Part shown: positions 8,437 through 16,558 of the stretch, piece after piece
Numbering within the stretch: position 1 is the first letter of the stretch
How the letters are laid out: each line of letters opens with the position of its first letter
Assembly (NCBI GenBank): GCA_016868095.1
Contig: VGHV01000015.1
Coordinates: 1-16,802 of the forward strand
Length of the DNA: 16,802 bases
Source: Betaproteobacteria bacterium
GTDB lineage: Bacteria > Pseudomonadota > Gammaproteobacteria > Burkholderiales > Burkholderiaceae_E
Direction: 5' to 3'
Position numbers and translations under genes: made by a program
Notes under the pieces: generated by a model
Told to the model about the DNA's origin: nothing
What the model saw: the letters and a program-made list of their open reading frames with translations, nothing else
Database searches by the model: none

Positions 8437-9221
8437 ACTTCTCACTGATATTGTTTTTTGTTGTTCTTTTTACCGGAGCGATGTGGGCTTTAAATCGATG
8501 GGTTTGGGCGCCGCGGCGAGACCCCGAACGAAGCGACCCTTGGTGGGTTGACTACACAGCTGGACTTTTCCCCGTATTTTTTGTTATTTTTCTTTTGCGC
8601 TCATTTGTCGCCGAGCCTTTTCGTATTCCCTCAGGGTCGATGCTTCCCACCTTATTGATCGGCGATTTAATCCTTGTCAACAAATATGAATACGGCATTC
8701 GGCTGCCCGTCATTCATAAGAAGATCGTCGATATGGGGCAGCCCCAGCGCGGTGATGTGGTGGTGTTTCGATACCCCCCCGATCCTAGCCTTGATTACAT
8801 CAAGCGACTCGTTGGCGTTCCTGGGGATAAAGTACTTTGGCGAGCGGGCAGCCTCAGCGTCAATGGCAAAGCAGTCGACTTAAGAGCCGACGGAGAATTC
8901 TTCGACGCTGATCGCCTGTCCTACACCAAGCAGTATCGAGAAAAACTAAGCGATCGTGAGCATTTGGTCTTAACCGAGCCCGGCAAGCCCTCGTTTGTTC
9001 ACCCGATGGATAGCTTCAAGCAAAAAGATTTATGTCGATTCGATGCCGACAGTGTTGAATGTGTCGTTCCGCAGGGACATTACTTCATGATGGGCGATAA
9101 TCGAGACAACAGTCTTGATAGTCGCTTCTGGGGTTTTGTACCAGAGCAAAACATAGTTGGACGCGCTTTCTTCATATGGATGAACTTCAGCGATCTCAAG
9201 CGCATTGGCCGCTTCTACTAG
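8433..9221 (+). CDS. lepB: Signal peptidase I (LepB)
   Basis: Membrane protease that removes signal peptides from exported proteins. The 262-residue protein has two membrane helices (about 3-20 and 44-60) flanking a short basic cytoplasmic loop, then a periplasmic catalytic domain. The Ser-Lys dyad is Ser69 in PSGSM and Lys124 in [12 protein letters not shown]. The conserved box near the end, [14 protein letters not shown], is present. Length is typical for betaproteobacteria and shorter than the E. coli enzyme. The 3' end overlaps rnc by 46 nt in another frame. Confidence 0.97.
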   Translation: MNFSLILFFVVLFTGAMWALNRWVWAPRRDPERSDPWWVDYTAGLFPVFFVIFLLRSFVAEPFRIPSGSMLPTLLIGDLILVNKYEYGIRLPVIHKKIVDMGQPQRGDVVVFRYPPDPSLDYIKRLVGVPGDKVLWRAGSLSVNGKAVDLRADGEFFDADRLSYTKQYREKLSDREHLVLTEPGKPSFVHPMDSFKQKDLCRFDADSVECVVPQGHYFMMGDNRDNSLDSRFWGFVPEQNIVGRAFFIWMNFSDLKRIGRFY

Positions 9222-9895
9222 AACAATTACAGGAACGCCTGGACTATCGCTTTATCCATTTGCCCTGGCTCGAGGAAGCGCTTACACACCGCAGCTACGG
9301 TCAACCGCATAATGAACGCTTTGAGTTCTTGGGCGATGCTGTCTTGAATCTCTTGATTGCGCAACAATTATTTGAACGATTTCCAAAGCTCGACGAAGGA
9401 TCGCTTTCGCGCATGCGGGCAAGCCTTGTGCGCGAGTCAAGCCTTGCCGATATCGGCAGGTCGATCGGTTTAGGCGCCTATGTTCGTGTTGGCGAGGGCG
9501 AGCGACGCAATCAGGCTCAAGCGAGAGCTTCTTTGTTGGCTGATGCCTTTGAAGCCTGCCTCGGTGCGATTTTTCATGATGGTGGGATGCCTTCGGCCAA
9601 GACGTTCATCACAAAGCGCTTTAACCCCCACCTTGATGCGCTTGATCCCTTGACGCTGGTCAAAGATCCAAAAACCCAGTTGCAAGAACAATTGCAACAC
9701 CATAAGCTACCGATTCCGCACTACAGCGTGGTAGCTCAACACGGTCAGGCCCACGCACAGGAATTTGAAGTGTGCTGCGCAGTCGATGCACTTGCTTTAA
9801 AGGCGCTAGGTCGCGGTACAAGCAAACGGCAAGCCGAGCAAGCAGCCGCAGCCAAGGTCTTGGAAGCATGGCAACTCAGCCATGACATCAAATGA
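9176..9895 (+). CDS. rnc: Ribonuclease III (Rnc)
   Basis: Cleaves double-stranded RNA, notably in rRNA and mRNA processing. The 239-residue protein has the signature NERFEFLGDAVLN (acidic residues Glu47, Glu50, Asp54) and the second acidic pair Asp123/Glu126 in ADAFEACLG. A double-stranded RNA-binding domain occupies about 165-235 and ends with SKRQAEQAAAAKVLEAW. ATG 9176 lies inside lepB; the next in-frame Met comes only after the catalytic motif, and no GTG or TTG codon offers an alternative nearer the fold. The long overlap therefore appears real, though about 15 extra N-terminal residues precede the usual family start. Its stop overlaps the era start (ATGA). Confidence 0.96.
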   Translation: MDELQRSQAHWPLLLEQLQERLDYRFIHLPWLEEALTHRSYGQPHNERFEFLGDAVLNLLIAQQLFERFPKLDEGSLSRMRASLVRESSLADIGRSIGLGAYVRVGEGERRNQAQARASLLADAFEACLGAIFHDGGMPSAKTFITKRFNPHLDALDPLTLVKDPKTQLQEQLQHHKLPIPHYSVVAQHGQAHAQEFEVCCAVDALALKALGRGTSKRQAEQAAAAKVLEAWQLSHDIK

Positions 9896-10836
9896 CCATC
9901 GCCATGCCGCCAAGCTCCACGGACCACGAGCCGATCAGCCCTAATTCCATCGAGCATCGCTGCGGGACGATTGCTATTGTGGGGCGGCCTAACGTTGGTA
10001 AATCAAGCTTATTGAATCGCCTAATCGGGCAGAAACTGGCGATCACCTCACACCGTCCTCAAACGACAAGGCATCGGATTTTGGGTTTGCGCACCGAACC
10101 CGATGCCCAGCTGATTTTTCTCGATGCACCAGGCTGGCAGCGCAAACAGCGATCGGCCATGAACCGAATGCTTAATCGCACGGCCGAGCAGGTGATCGAT
10201 GAGGCGGACTTGGTGCTGTGGGTGATTGATAGCTCGCAAGGCTTGGTTGATGAAGACCTTCAAGTGTTATCACGTTTAGACCAACACCCCAAAAAGATTG
10301 CGGTACTTAATAAAATCGATCGCGTAAAGATTCAAAACAAGCTTTATTTACTTGCGCAAGATTTATCACAACGCACCCGTTTTGAGGCGATCATTCCAGT
10401 TTCTGCTGAACGCGCCACTCAAATTGACGTCCTACTCCAGGCGTGCAAAGCACATCTGCCGATTGATGCGCCACGCTTTGAGCCCGATGAGTTTACCGAT
10501 CGAACCGAGCGCTTTTTGGCAGCAGAAATTATTCGGGAGAAATTGTTTCGATTGCTGGGCGATGAACTTCCTTATCAAAGCACCGTGCTTATCGAGCAGT
10601 TCAGCGAAGAGGCTTCCCTCAGGCGCATCCAAGCCTCTATTGTTGTCCAGCGTGAGGCCCAGCGAGCCATTGTTCTGGGGCAGGGCGGTCAGGGCATCAA
10701 GCGCATAGGGACCGACGCGAGACGTGACCTGGAGCGTCTTTTTGGCAGCAAAGTTTTCCTTGGGCTTCACGTGAAGGTTCGGGACGATTGGGCCTCCAAT
10801 GAACTAGGCCTTGCCGCATACGGTTATGGTCAATAG
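9892..10836 (+). CDS. era: GTPase Era
   Basis: Essential GTPase that binds the 3' end of 16S rRNA and helps mature the 30S subunit. The 314-residue product has G1 GRPNVGKS (31-38), the RPQTTRHRI switch region, G4 NKID (140-143) and a C-terminal KH domain with GQGG and FLGLHVKVRDDWASNE. The G3 motif reads DAPG (78-81) instead of the usual DTPG, and the G5 region reads SAERAT where a Gly is common. About 20 residues precede the fold; a second ATG at 9904 is possible. It follows rnc by ATGA overlap, the classic rnc-era pairing, and is followed 3 nt later by recO. Confidence 0.96.
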   Translation: MTIAMPPSSTDHEPISPNSIEHRCGTIAIVGRPNVGKSSLLNRLIGQKLAITSHRPQTTRHRILGLRTEPDAQLIFLDAPGWQRKQRSAMNRMLNRTAEQVIDEADLVLWVIDSSQGLVDEDLQVLSRLDQHPKKIAVLNKIDRVKIQNKLYLLAQDLSQRTRFEAIIPVSAERATQIDVLLQACKAHLPIDAPRFEPDEFTDRTERFLAAEIIREKLFRLLGDELPYQSTVLIEQFSEEASLRRIQASIVVQREAQRAIVLGQGGQGIKRIGTDARRDLERLFGSKVFLGLHVKVRDDWASNELGLAAYGYGQ

Positions 10837-10839
10837 CCG

Positions 10840-11637
10840 ATGGCCGGCGCGGTTTCCCCCCAAAGGCGAAAGCGCATCAGTGATGAGCCGGGGTTTTTGT
10901 TGCATCGAGTTGCCTGGCGGGAAACTTCTCTCGTACTTGATGTGTTCACAAGACACCATGGGCGCATAGCACTCATAGCAAAAGGTGCCAGAAGACCTCG
11001 CTCCGAACTTAGACCGGTTCTTTTGGCCTTTCAACCGCTGCGACTTGCCTGGATCGGCAAGGGCGAATTGCAGACCCTCACGGCGGCCGAATGGGTAGGG
11101 GGCATTGAAGCACCTCAAGCCCAAGCCTTGATGTGTGCTTTTTATTTGAACGAACTCTTGATGCGCCTTCTGCCGCGCGATGATGCACACCCGCAGCTTT
11201 ATGATGCTTATTTGCAGGCGCTGATCGAGTTGACCGAGCTTGAGGCGATCGAACACGAAGAATGTCTGCGCCGCTTTGAATGGACTTTGCTGCGCGAGTC
11301 GGGCTATGCGCCCGATGTGCAAATCGATTGTGATGGCGCGCAGCTTGAGGCTCATGCCCAGTATCGCTGGATACCCGAGGAAGGCTTTCGACGCGAGCAT
11401 AGTGCTCGTGAAGACGATCATGCTGAGTTGATTGACGGACACACATTGCATGCACTTGGCCAAGGGGTGCTTGAGCACGGTATCCAGCGTCAACAGGCTA
11501 AGCGACTGATGCGACGGATTTTGAGTCATTGTCTCGAAGGCCGTGCACTGCATACCCGTAAAATGCTCTTTGAACTCCAGGCAATGACAAGGTCGAGTAC
11601 GCCGCAACAAGCGATCTGGTCAGCCGCGGATGAATAA
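10840..11637 (+). CDS. recO: DNA repair protein RecO
   Basis: Recombination mediator of the RecFOR pathway; anneals DNA and helps load RecA on SSB-coated strands. The 265-residue protein begins with an OB-fold segment containing the typical PGFLLHRVAWRETSLVLDVFTRHHGRIALIAKGARRPRS, split here as PGFLLHRVAWRETSL then VFTRHHGRIALIAKGARR. A helical domain with FYLNELLMRLLPRDDAHPQL follows, then FEWTLLRESGY. A long antisense reading frame covers the whole gene, but it is a by-product of codon use. It starts 3 nt after era, as in many proteobacteria. Confidence 0.93.
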   Translation: MAGAVSPQRRKRISDEPGFLLHRVAWRETSLVLDVFTRHHGRIALIAKGARRPRSELRPVLLAFQPLRLAWIGKGELQTLTAAEWVGGIEAPQAQALMCAFYLNELLMRLLPRDDAHPQLYDAYLQALIELTELEAIEHEECLRRFEWTLLRESGYAPDVQIDCDGAQLEAHAQYRWIPEEGFRREHSAREDDHAELIDGHTLHALGQGVLEHGIQRQQAKRLMRRILSHCLEGRALHTRKMLFELQAMTRSSTPQQAIWSAADE

Positions 11638-11677
11638 GCGAATCATCTTGAATCGGTGCAAATTGTGAGAGAAAAGC

Positions 11678-12436
11678 ATGGTTGAACTCGGCGTAAACAT
11701 TGATCACGTCGCAACGGTCCGACAGGCTCGGCGCACCTATGAACCCGATCCGGTTTGGGCCGCTGTTGAGGCCCATCTGGGAGGTGCCGATGGCATCACG
11801 GTTCATCTACGCGAGGATCGCCGCCACATTCAGGATCAAGACGTTCGACGGCTTGTCGAACTGACGCATATCAAGCTCAATCTTGAGATGGCAGCCACCG
11901 ACGAGATGGTCGATATTGCCTGCAGGATTAAACCGCAGATGGCGATGCTAGTGCCAGAGGGTCGTCATGAGATCACGACCGAAGGTGGTCTTGATGTTGT
12001 GTCCCAGGAAGAGCGCTTGCGAGACGTCATAAACAAGCTTTCCGAGGCAGGCATCATGAGCAGCGTTTTCATCGATGCCGAGTTAGCCCAAGTTGAAGCT
12101 GCGGCAAGAGTCGGTGCGAAAGTCTGTGAGATTCATACAGGGCCCTATGCTGCGGCCTTTTTCGACGGCGGCAGAGACGCGCAAAGCCCCGCGGTGCTTG
12201 AGGCGCTTCGAAAAATCGCCGAGGCGGGCGAAGCGATTCGTGGCTTGGGTATGCGTTTTAACGCAGGCCATGCGCTGAATTATGTAAACGTTCAACCTAT
12301 TGCGGCGCTTGCTGGGATTCGCGAGCTTCACATTGGCCACGCTATCGTCTCTCGTGCGATCTTTGTTGGCATGCGAGATGCTGTTCGAGAAATGAAGCGT
12401 TTGATCCGTGAGCGTGTATGTCAACCTTCGGCATAG
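11678..12436 (+). CDS. pdxJ: Pyridoxine 5'-phosphate synthase (PdxJ)
   Basis: Closes the ring of vitamin B6 from 1-deoxyxylulose 5-phosphate and 3-amino-1-hydroxyacetone phosphate. The 252-residue TIM barrel starts [14 protein letters not shown] and carries HLREDRRH (His43, Arg45, His50), Glu70 in [23 protein letters not shown], and His198 in NAGHALNY. The ending [15 protein letters not shown] forms the phosphate site. A weak GAGAG lies a few bases before the ATG. The 40-nt gap after recO is one of the larger ones in the block. The last 19 nt overlap acpS, the partner it has in most proteobacteria. Confidence 0.97.
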   Translation: MVELGVNIDHVATVRQARRTYEPDPVWAAVEAHLGGADGITVHLREDRRHIQDQDVRRLVELTHIKLNLEMAATDEMVDIACRIKPQMAMLVPEGRHEITTEGGLDVVSQEERLRDVINKLSEAGIMSSVFIDAELAQVEAAARVGAKVCEIHTGPYAAAFFDGGRDAQSPAVLEALRKIAEAGEAIRGLGMRFNAGHALNYVNVQPIAALAGIRELHIGHAIVSRAIFVGMRDAVREMKRLIRERVCQPSA

Positions 12437-12825
12437 GTATCGATCGTGTATTGATCCATAGGGTTGACGCTGCGTACCAACGATGGGGTGAACGCTTCGC
12501 CAAGCGTGTACTTGGACCGCAAGAGCTTGAGATTTTTCGCCGCCGCTTGCAGCGTCATCATCGTCAGGGCGTTCATTATCTTGCCAAGCGATTCGCCGCT
12601 AAAGAGGCGTTTTCTAAGGCCATGGGCCTGGGATTACGCTCACCGATGCTCATGCCCAGACTTGAAGTGCTTAATGATCGCGGCGGTAAGCCCTATGCAA
12701 AGGCTCATGGTGATCTTGCAGCGTGGCTCGATACGCGAGGACTTAAAGCCCATGTGTCCATTAGCGATGAACAAGATGCGGCCATCGCCTTTGTCATACT
12801 AGAAACCTCGGAGCCTATGCGATGA
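12418..12825 (+). CDS. acpS: Holo-ACP synthase (AcpS)
   Basis: Transfers 4'-phosphopantetheine from CoA to Ser37 of apo-AcpP, the carrier encoded at 3028-3267. The 135-residue protein has the magnesium-binding Asp9 in GIGIDRV and Glu63 in [13 protein letters not shown], the two hallmarks of the family. Length is near the usual 120-140. The first motif is followed by RVLIHRV where relatives mostly have IVxxxRI, a mild divergence. The start overlaps pdxJ by 19 nt and its stop overlaps the nagZ start (ATGA). Assignment rests on both motifs and context. Confidence 0.95.
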   Translation: MSTFGIGIDRVLIHRVDAAYQRWGERFAKRVLGPQELEIFRRRLQRHHRQGVHYLAKRFAAKEAFSKAMGLGLRSPMLMPRLEVLNDRGGKPYAKAHGDLAAWLDTRGLKAHVSISDEQDAAIAFVILETSEPMR

Positions 12826-13787
12826 CCCTTAAAGCCTTGCCGCTTATGCGTGGTCCGGTTATGGTGGATGTGCAGTCAACAGTACTCACCGAACATGAGC
12901 GCAAGCGGCTTCGACACCCGCTTGTTGGCGCTGTCATACTTTTTGCGCGAAACTTCAAATCCAAGCGACAACTCAAGGCGCTTTGCGATGAGATTCACGC
13001 GATTCGTACGCCATCACTACTGATTGCAGTCGACCACGAGGGTGGGCGGGTACAGCGCTTTCGCGAGGGTTTTTCGGCGATTCCACCGATGCGCACACTT
13101 GGCGACATTTGGGATAAGGACCCGCTTGAAGCCTGCCGCAAGGCTTCAGAGCTCGGTGAATGTATCGCAAGCGAATTGGTCGAATGCGGTGTTGATTTAA
13201 GTTTTACACCTGTCTTAGATTTAGATCATGGCCACTCGGAAGTTATTGGTAATAGAGCGTTTCATCATGACCCACGAGTGGTGACGATGCTTGCTCGAGC
13301 CTTGATCGGTGGCCTGCATGCGAAAGGTGTGTCGCACTGTGCAAAACACTTCCCGGGCCACGGTTGGGCAAGCGCAGATTCCCATCTCGCCTTACCCATC
13401 GACGACCGACCGCTCGACCAAATACTTGCCGTCGATGCCATGCCCTATCAAAGCCTCGGCCGACTTTTACGATCGGTGATGCCAGCGCATATTGTTTATA
13501 GCTCGGTCGATGCCAAGCCGGCTGGCTTTTCCAAGACCTGGATCAAGCACATTTTGCGAAAGGATTTGGGCTTTGATGGTTTTGTCTTCAGTGACGACCT
13601 GACCATGGAAGCGGCCAGCGTTGCTGGCTCGATTAAGCACCGTGCAAAGGCAGCGCTCGCAGCCGGCTGCGATATGGTCTTAGTTTGTAACCGCCCTGAT
13701 TTAGCCGACGAACTTCTTGCCCAATTGTCATGGAAAAGCAGCACGACCTACCAGCGCCGCCTCCAAGCTTTGATGCCGCTGCGTTAA
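12822..13787 (+). CDS. nagZ: Beta-N-acetylhexosaminidase NagZ
   Basis: Cytoplasmic glycoside hydrolase family 3 enzyme that removes GlcNAc from 1,6-anhydro-muropeptides during peptidoglycan recycling. The 321-residue protein shows the family path: VDHEGGRVQRF (70-80), FTPVLDLDHG, VIGNRAF, KHFPGHGWASADSH (Asp186-His188 dyad in the mobile acid/base loop) and the nucleophile Asp258 in FVFSDDLTMEAA. Anhydromuropeptides handled by NagZ are known to control ampC in other species, but nothing here shows that circuit. It is coupled to acpS by ATGA and overlaps uvrC by 58 nt at its 3' end. Confidence 0.96.
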   Translation: MTLKALPLMRGPVMVDVQSTVLTEHERKRLRHPLVGAVILFARNFKSKRQLKALCDEIHAIRTPSLLIAVDHEGGRVQRFREGFSAIPPMRTLGDIWDKDPLEACRKASELGECIASELVECGVDLSFTPVLDLDHGHSEVIGNRAFHHDPRVVTMLARALIGGLHAKGVSHCAKHFPGHGWASADSHLALPIDDRPLDQILAVDAMPYQSLGRLLRSVMPAHIVYSSVDAKPAGFSKTWIKHILRKDLGFDGFVFSDDLTMEAASVAGSIKHRAKAALAAGCDMVLVCNRPDLADELLAQLSWKSSTTYQRRLQALMPLR

Positions 13788-15592
13788 TCGCAAGCTTGCC
13801 GCAGCGTCCGGGCGTATACCGGATGTTTGATCGGGAGGGGGGGCTGCTTTACGTCGGCAAAGCGGGCAACCTTAAGCGACGGGTTTCGTCATATTTTCAG
13901 CAACGCCAACTGAGCCCACGCATCGCGCATATGGTGGCTAAAGTCTCGGCTGTTGAGTTCAGCATCACCGCATCTGAAACTGAAGCCTTATTGCTTGAGA
14001 ACAATCTCATCAAGCAACTCAAACCTCGTTATAACATTTTGTTTAGGGATGATAAAACCTATCCTTACCTGCGCGTGAGCAAGGACAGGTTTGCCAGAAT
14101 TTCTTACTATCGAGGCTCAACCGAAGCCAAAGGGCATTTCTTTGGCCCGTTTCCAAGCGCATGGGCAGTCAAGGAGAGTTTGCAAATTCTCCAAAAGGTT
14201 TTTCATTTACGGACTTGTGACGACTCGGTCTTCGCAAATCGTACTCGGCCGTGCCTTGAGCATCAAATTGGTCGCTGTAGCGCGCCTTGTGTTGGCCTTG
14301 TTAGCGACATCGAATACCGTGAGGATGTTGATCGTGCTTTGCGTTTTTTACAGGGCGACAGCAAGCAAGTCCTTGATGAACTTGAAACATTGATGTTCAA
14401 ACATAGCGCCGAGATGGCATTTGAAAAGGCCGCTATGTTCCGCAATCGTATGTCCGCACTTGCTAAGGTTTTACAGCAACAGTCCATGGAGTCCGAAGGT
14501 GATCATGATGTTGATGTCATGGCCTATGCTCAACAGGGCGGTCGGGCCTGTTTGGTCCTTGCAAGTATCCGTGGTGGCAGACATTTGGGCGATCGCAGCT
14601 TTTTCCTGACGCTGCCTGGCCAAAGCGAAACCGACCCATGGGGTGATGAGGTTCAGGCGGAACTTTTAGAACGTTTTGTCTTAGGTTATTACGAATCAGC
14701 GCGCCTGCCCGCTGTCATCGTAGCAAGTTTTGCACCGAGCGACAGCTTAAGGGATTGGTGCGATATGCAGGCTGGATTCAGCGTTCAGTGGTTAAAGAGC
14801 CCGCAAGGGGTAAGGCGCCAGTGGCATCAGCAAGCGCAAGCCAACGCAGATATCGGCTTAAAGCAACATTTATTGCAACGCTCGAGTGCTCAAGACCGAA
14901 CCGAAGCCTTAATAGCGATGCTCGCACCCCAGAACGAGGTGGATCCGAATGATTTTCGGATCGAGTGCTTCGATATAAGCCATAGCGCAGGTGAAGCAAC
15001 TCAGGCAAGCTGCGTCGTATACAAACAGCATGCCATGCAAGCCAAACTCTATCGTCGCTATAACATTGAAAACATCACCGCAGGCGATGACTATGCCGCG
15101 ATGGCACAAGTACTCGAGCGTCGCTACGCGGGCAACCCGAAAGCGCTCCCGGACCTCGTGCTCATCGATGGCGGAAAGGGGCAAGTTTCGGTGGCAAGTC
15201 GTTTATTTACGGCTCAAGGATTTCCACTCGAGCGAATCGTTGGGGTTGCCAAAGGGGAAGGACGCAAAGTGGGTCTCGAAACGCTCCTTTTTGCAGACGG
15301 ACGAGCTGCCCTCGAATTAGCACCTGATTCGGCAGTCTTAATGCTGATTGCACAAATCCGTGACGAAGCTCACCGAGTCGCCGTGTCTGGGATGCGAGCC
15401 AAGCGCGATAAGGCAAGGCAGCAGTCTCGTCTTGATGAGATCGAAGGCATTGGACCACGGCGCAAGCAACGCCTGCTAACGCGGTTTGGTGGCTTGCGAG
15501 GCGTCATGGCTGCGAGCATCGACGAACTCGCGCAAGTTGAAGGCGTATCGAAGCGTCTTGCTGAGACCTTATATCAACAGCTGCGCACATGA
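13730..15592 (+). CDS. uvrC: Excinuclease ABC subunit C (UvrC)
   Basis: Makes both incisions around bulky DNA lesions after UvrA and UvrB. The 620-residue protein has an N-terminal GIY-YIG nuclease (PGVY at 27-30, YVGKAGNLKRR at 41-51, Glu90 region). Four cysteines, 163, 175, 183 and 187, keep the 12-8-4 spacing reported for the iron-sulfur site of E. coli UvrC. A UVR motif lies at about 213-250. The RNase H-like nuclease carries Asp415 (FDISH), Asp480 (LIDGGKGQ) and His548 (DEAHRVAV), and tandem helix-hairpin-helix motifs lie at 568-618. The start lies 58 nt inside nagZ; no closer start with a better context is seen. Its stop overlaps pgsA (ATGA). Confidence 0.96.
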   Translation: MEKQHDLPAPPPSFDAAALIASLPQRPGVYRMFDREGGLLYVGKAGNLKRRVSSYFQQRQLSPRIAHMVAKVSAVEFSITASETEALLLENNLIKQLKPRYNILFRDDKTYPYLRVSKDRFARISYYRGSTEAKGHFFGPFPSAWAVKESLQILQKVFHLRTCDDSVFANRTRPCLEHQIGRCSAPCVGLVSDIEYREDVDRALRFLQGDSKQVLDELETLMFKHSAEMAFEKAAMFRNRMSALAKVLQQQSMESEGDHDVDVMAYAQQGGRACLVLASIRGGRHLGDRSFFLTLPGQSETDPWGDEVQAELLERFVLGYYESARLPAVIVASFAPSDSLRDWCDMQAGFSVQWLKSPQGVRRQWHQQAQANADIGLKQHLLQRSSAQDRTEALIAMLAPQNEVDPNDFRIECFDISHSAGEATQASCVVYKQHAMQAKLYRRYNIENITAGDDYAAMAQVLERRYAGNPKALPDLVLIDGGKGQVSVASRLFTAQGFPLERIVGVAKGEGRKVGLETLLFADGRAALELAPDSAVLMLIAQIRDEAHRVAVSGMRAKRDKARQQSRLDEIEGIGPRRKQRLLTRFGGLRGVMAASIDELAQVEGVSKRLAETLYQQLRT

Positions 15593-16167
15593 TTGCGAAA
15601 CTCCCTAATTGGTTAACTTGGGCAAGGGTTGTTGCCATCCCACTGCTGGTTATTCTCTATGTGCTTCCCATCCGGAGTGAGCTGCGCGATGCGATCGCAT
15701 CGGCGCTTTTTATGTTGGCTGCTGCCACCGACTGGCTCGATGGTTGGCTTGCTCGCAAGCTCGGCGTCACCACAGCCTTTGGCGCATTTTTGGATCCGGT
15801 TGCCGATAAATTGATTGTTGCTGCAGCGCTTGTCATGTTGCTAACACTAGGGCGAGTCGAGGCATGGGTAGCCTTCGTGATCATCGGCAGAGAGATCACA
15901 ATCTCGGCCTTACGGGAGTGGATGGCAGAGCTAGGTCAGCGCAAAAGCGTTGCCGTTCACTGGGTAGGAAAGCTCAAAACCGTTGCACAGCTTGTATCGA
16001 TACCGATGTTACTTTGGGGAAGGCCCTGGTTAGGTATTGATGTGCTTAGGCTCGGGCAGTGGCTCGTGTTGGTCGCGGCAATTTTGACGATTTGGTCTAT
16101 GTTCTATTATCTCAATCAAGCATGGCCTCATCTTCGTGTTGCCATGGACCCTACGCGAAAGGACTGA
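15589..16167 (+). CDS. pgsA: CDP-diacylglycerol-glycerol-3-P transferase (PgsA)
   Basis: Commits CDP-diacylglycerol to phosphatidylglycerol phosphate in the inner membrane. The 192-residue protein has the CDP-alcohol phosphotransferase motif with Asp48, Asp51, Asp69 and Asp73 (TDWLDGWLARKLG ... GAFLDPVADK), which binds metal and substrate. Several membrane helices are evident from the hydrophobic stretches near 14-27, 36-46, 73-88, 90-105, 130-143 and 154-173. It starts at the uvrC stop (ATGA). The uvrC-pgsA-tRNA-Gly-tRNA-Cys order is common in proteobacteria. It is the last protein gene of the + strand block. Confidence 0.96.
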   Translation: MIAKLPNWLTWARVVAIPLLVILYVLPIRSELRDAIASALFMLAAATDWLDGWLARKLGVTTAFGAFLDPVADKLIVAAALVMLLTLGRVEAWVAFVIIGREITISALREWMAELGQRKSVAVHWVGKLKTVAQLVSIPMLLWGRPWLGIDVLRLGQWLVLVAAILTIWSMFYYLNQAWPHLRVAMDPTRKD

Positions 16168-16174
16168 TGCTTGC

Positions 16175-16205
16175 TGACTCCACATCGCGTCGTTGCTTGG
16201 AGTCA
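16175..16205. repeat. Inverted repeat after pgsA
   Basis: A perfect 8-bp inverted repeat, TGACTCCA (16175-16182) and TGGAGTCA (16198-16205), with a 15-nt spacer. It begins 7 nt after the pgsA stop. There is no T run after it, so it is not a standard intrinsic terminator; it could stabilise the mRNA 3' end. Confidence 0.45.
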
Positions 16206-16251
16206 TGCATCGATCGCTTAGCATCCACGCCTCGCGAGACGCCGGTCTATT

Positions 16252-16280
16252 TTGACAAAAGCCGCGCTTCAAGCCATACT
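16252..16280 (+). promoter_or_regulatory. Sigma-70 promoter of the tRNA pair
   Basis: A perfect TTGACA (16252-16257) and CATACT (16275-16280) are separated by 17 nt. The predicted start near 16287 gives a leader of about 11 nt before tRNA-Gly. Strength and position fit a stable-RNA promoter. Confidence 0.75.
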
Positions 16281-16297
16281 TCACAGTCTAGTCAAAC

Positions 16298-16373
16298 GCG
16301 GGAATAGCTCAGTTGGTAGAGCGCAACCTTGCCAAGGTTGAGGTCGCGAGTTCGAGACTCGTTTCCCGCTCCA
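16298..16373 (+). tRNA. tRNA-Gly (anticodon GCC)
   Basis: A complete 76-nt cloverleaf. The acceptor stem GCGGGAA pairs with TTCCCGC, the anticodon stem CAACC pairs with GGTTG around the anticodon GCC (16331-16333), and the T arm has the loop TTCGAGA. The discriminator is T and the CCA end is encoded. It reads codons GGC and GGU. It lies 24 nt after the -10 box midpoint and 33 nt before tRNA-Cys, and the two are probably one transcript. Confidence 0.98.
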
Positions 16374-16406
16374 TTGTTTTTCACACGCACAAACGTTGGC
16401 ACTCCT

Positions 16407-16480
16407 GGCGGGGTGGCAGAGTGGTTATGCAGCGGCCTGCAAAGCCGTGGACGCCGGTTCGATTCCGACCCCCGCCTCCA
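16407..16480 (+). tRNA. tRNA-Cys (anticodon GCA)
   Basis: A complete 74-nt cloverleaf with acceptor stem GGCGGGG/CCCCGCC, anticodon GCA at 16439-16441, T loop TTCGATT, discriminator T (a cysteine identity element) and encoded CCA. The T stem reads GCCGG against CCGAC, which leaves one C-A mismatch (16454 with 16468). Other base pairs are intact, so the gene is probably functional. Confidence 0.97.
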
Positions 16481-16535
16481 ACCACGTTAAAACCTTTAAC
16501 CGACCCGTCAATGGCCTTGACGAGACGAAGAAACC

Positions 16536-16558
16536 CCTTGGCAAGCTTAAGGATTTTT
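16536..16558. terminator. Probable intrinsic terminator after the tRNAs
   Basis: A stem of four Watson-Crick and two G-U pairs (16536-16541 with 16547-16552) around a 5-nt loop is followed by ATTTTT (16553-16558). It lies 56 nt after tRNA-Cys. Read from the other strand the stem is followed by GGGGTTTCTT, so it may also stop transcription of the small - strand ORF, whose stop codon it covers. The stem is short and modest. Confidence 0.45.

Noticed and set aside
10804..11610. 268-residue antisense ORF across recO
   Set aside because: It mirrors recO codon structure, has no recognisable domain or start signal, and recO itself is certain.
14755..15008. Frames within uvrC resembling repeated spurious protein annotations
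   Set aside because: They lie wholly in conserved uvrC sequence in the wrong frames; the resemblance is chance.
16059..16307. 82-residue + strand ORF across the pgsA end and the tRNA promoter
   Set aside because: Overlaps pgsA, the tRNA promoter and the first bases of tRNA-Gly; residues look random.
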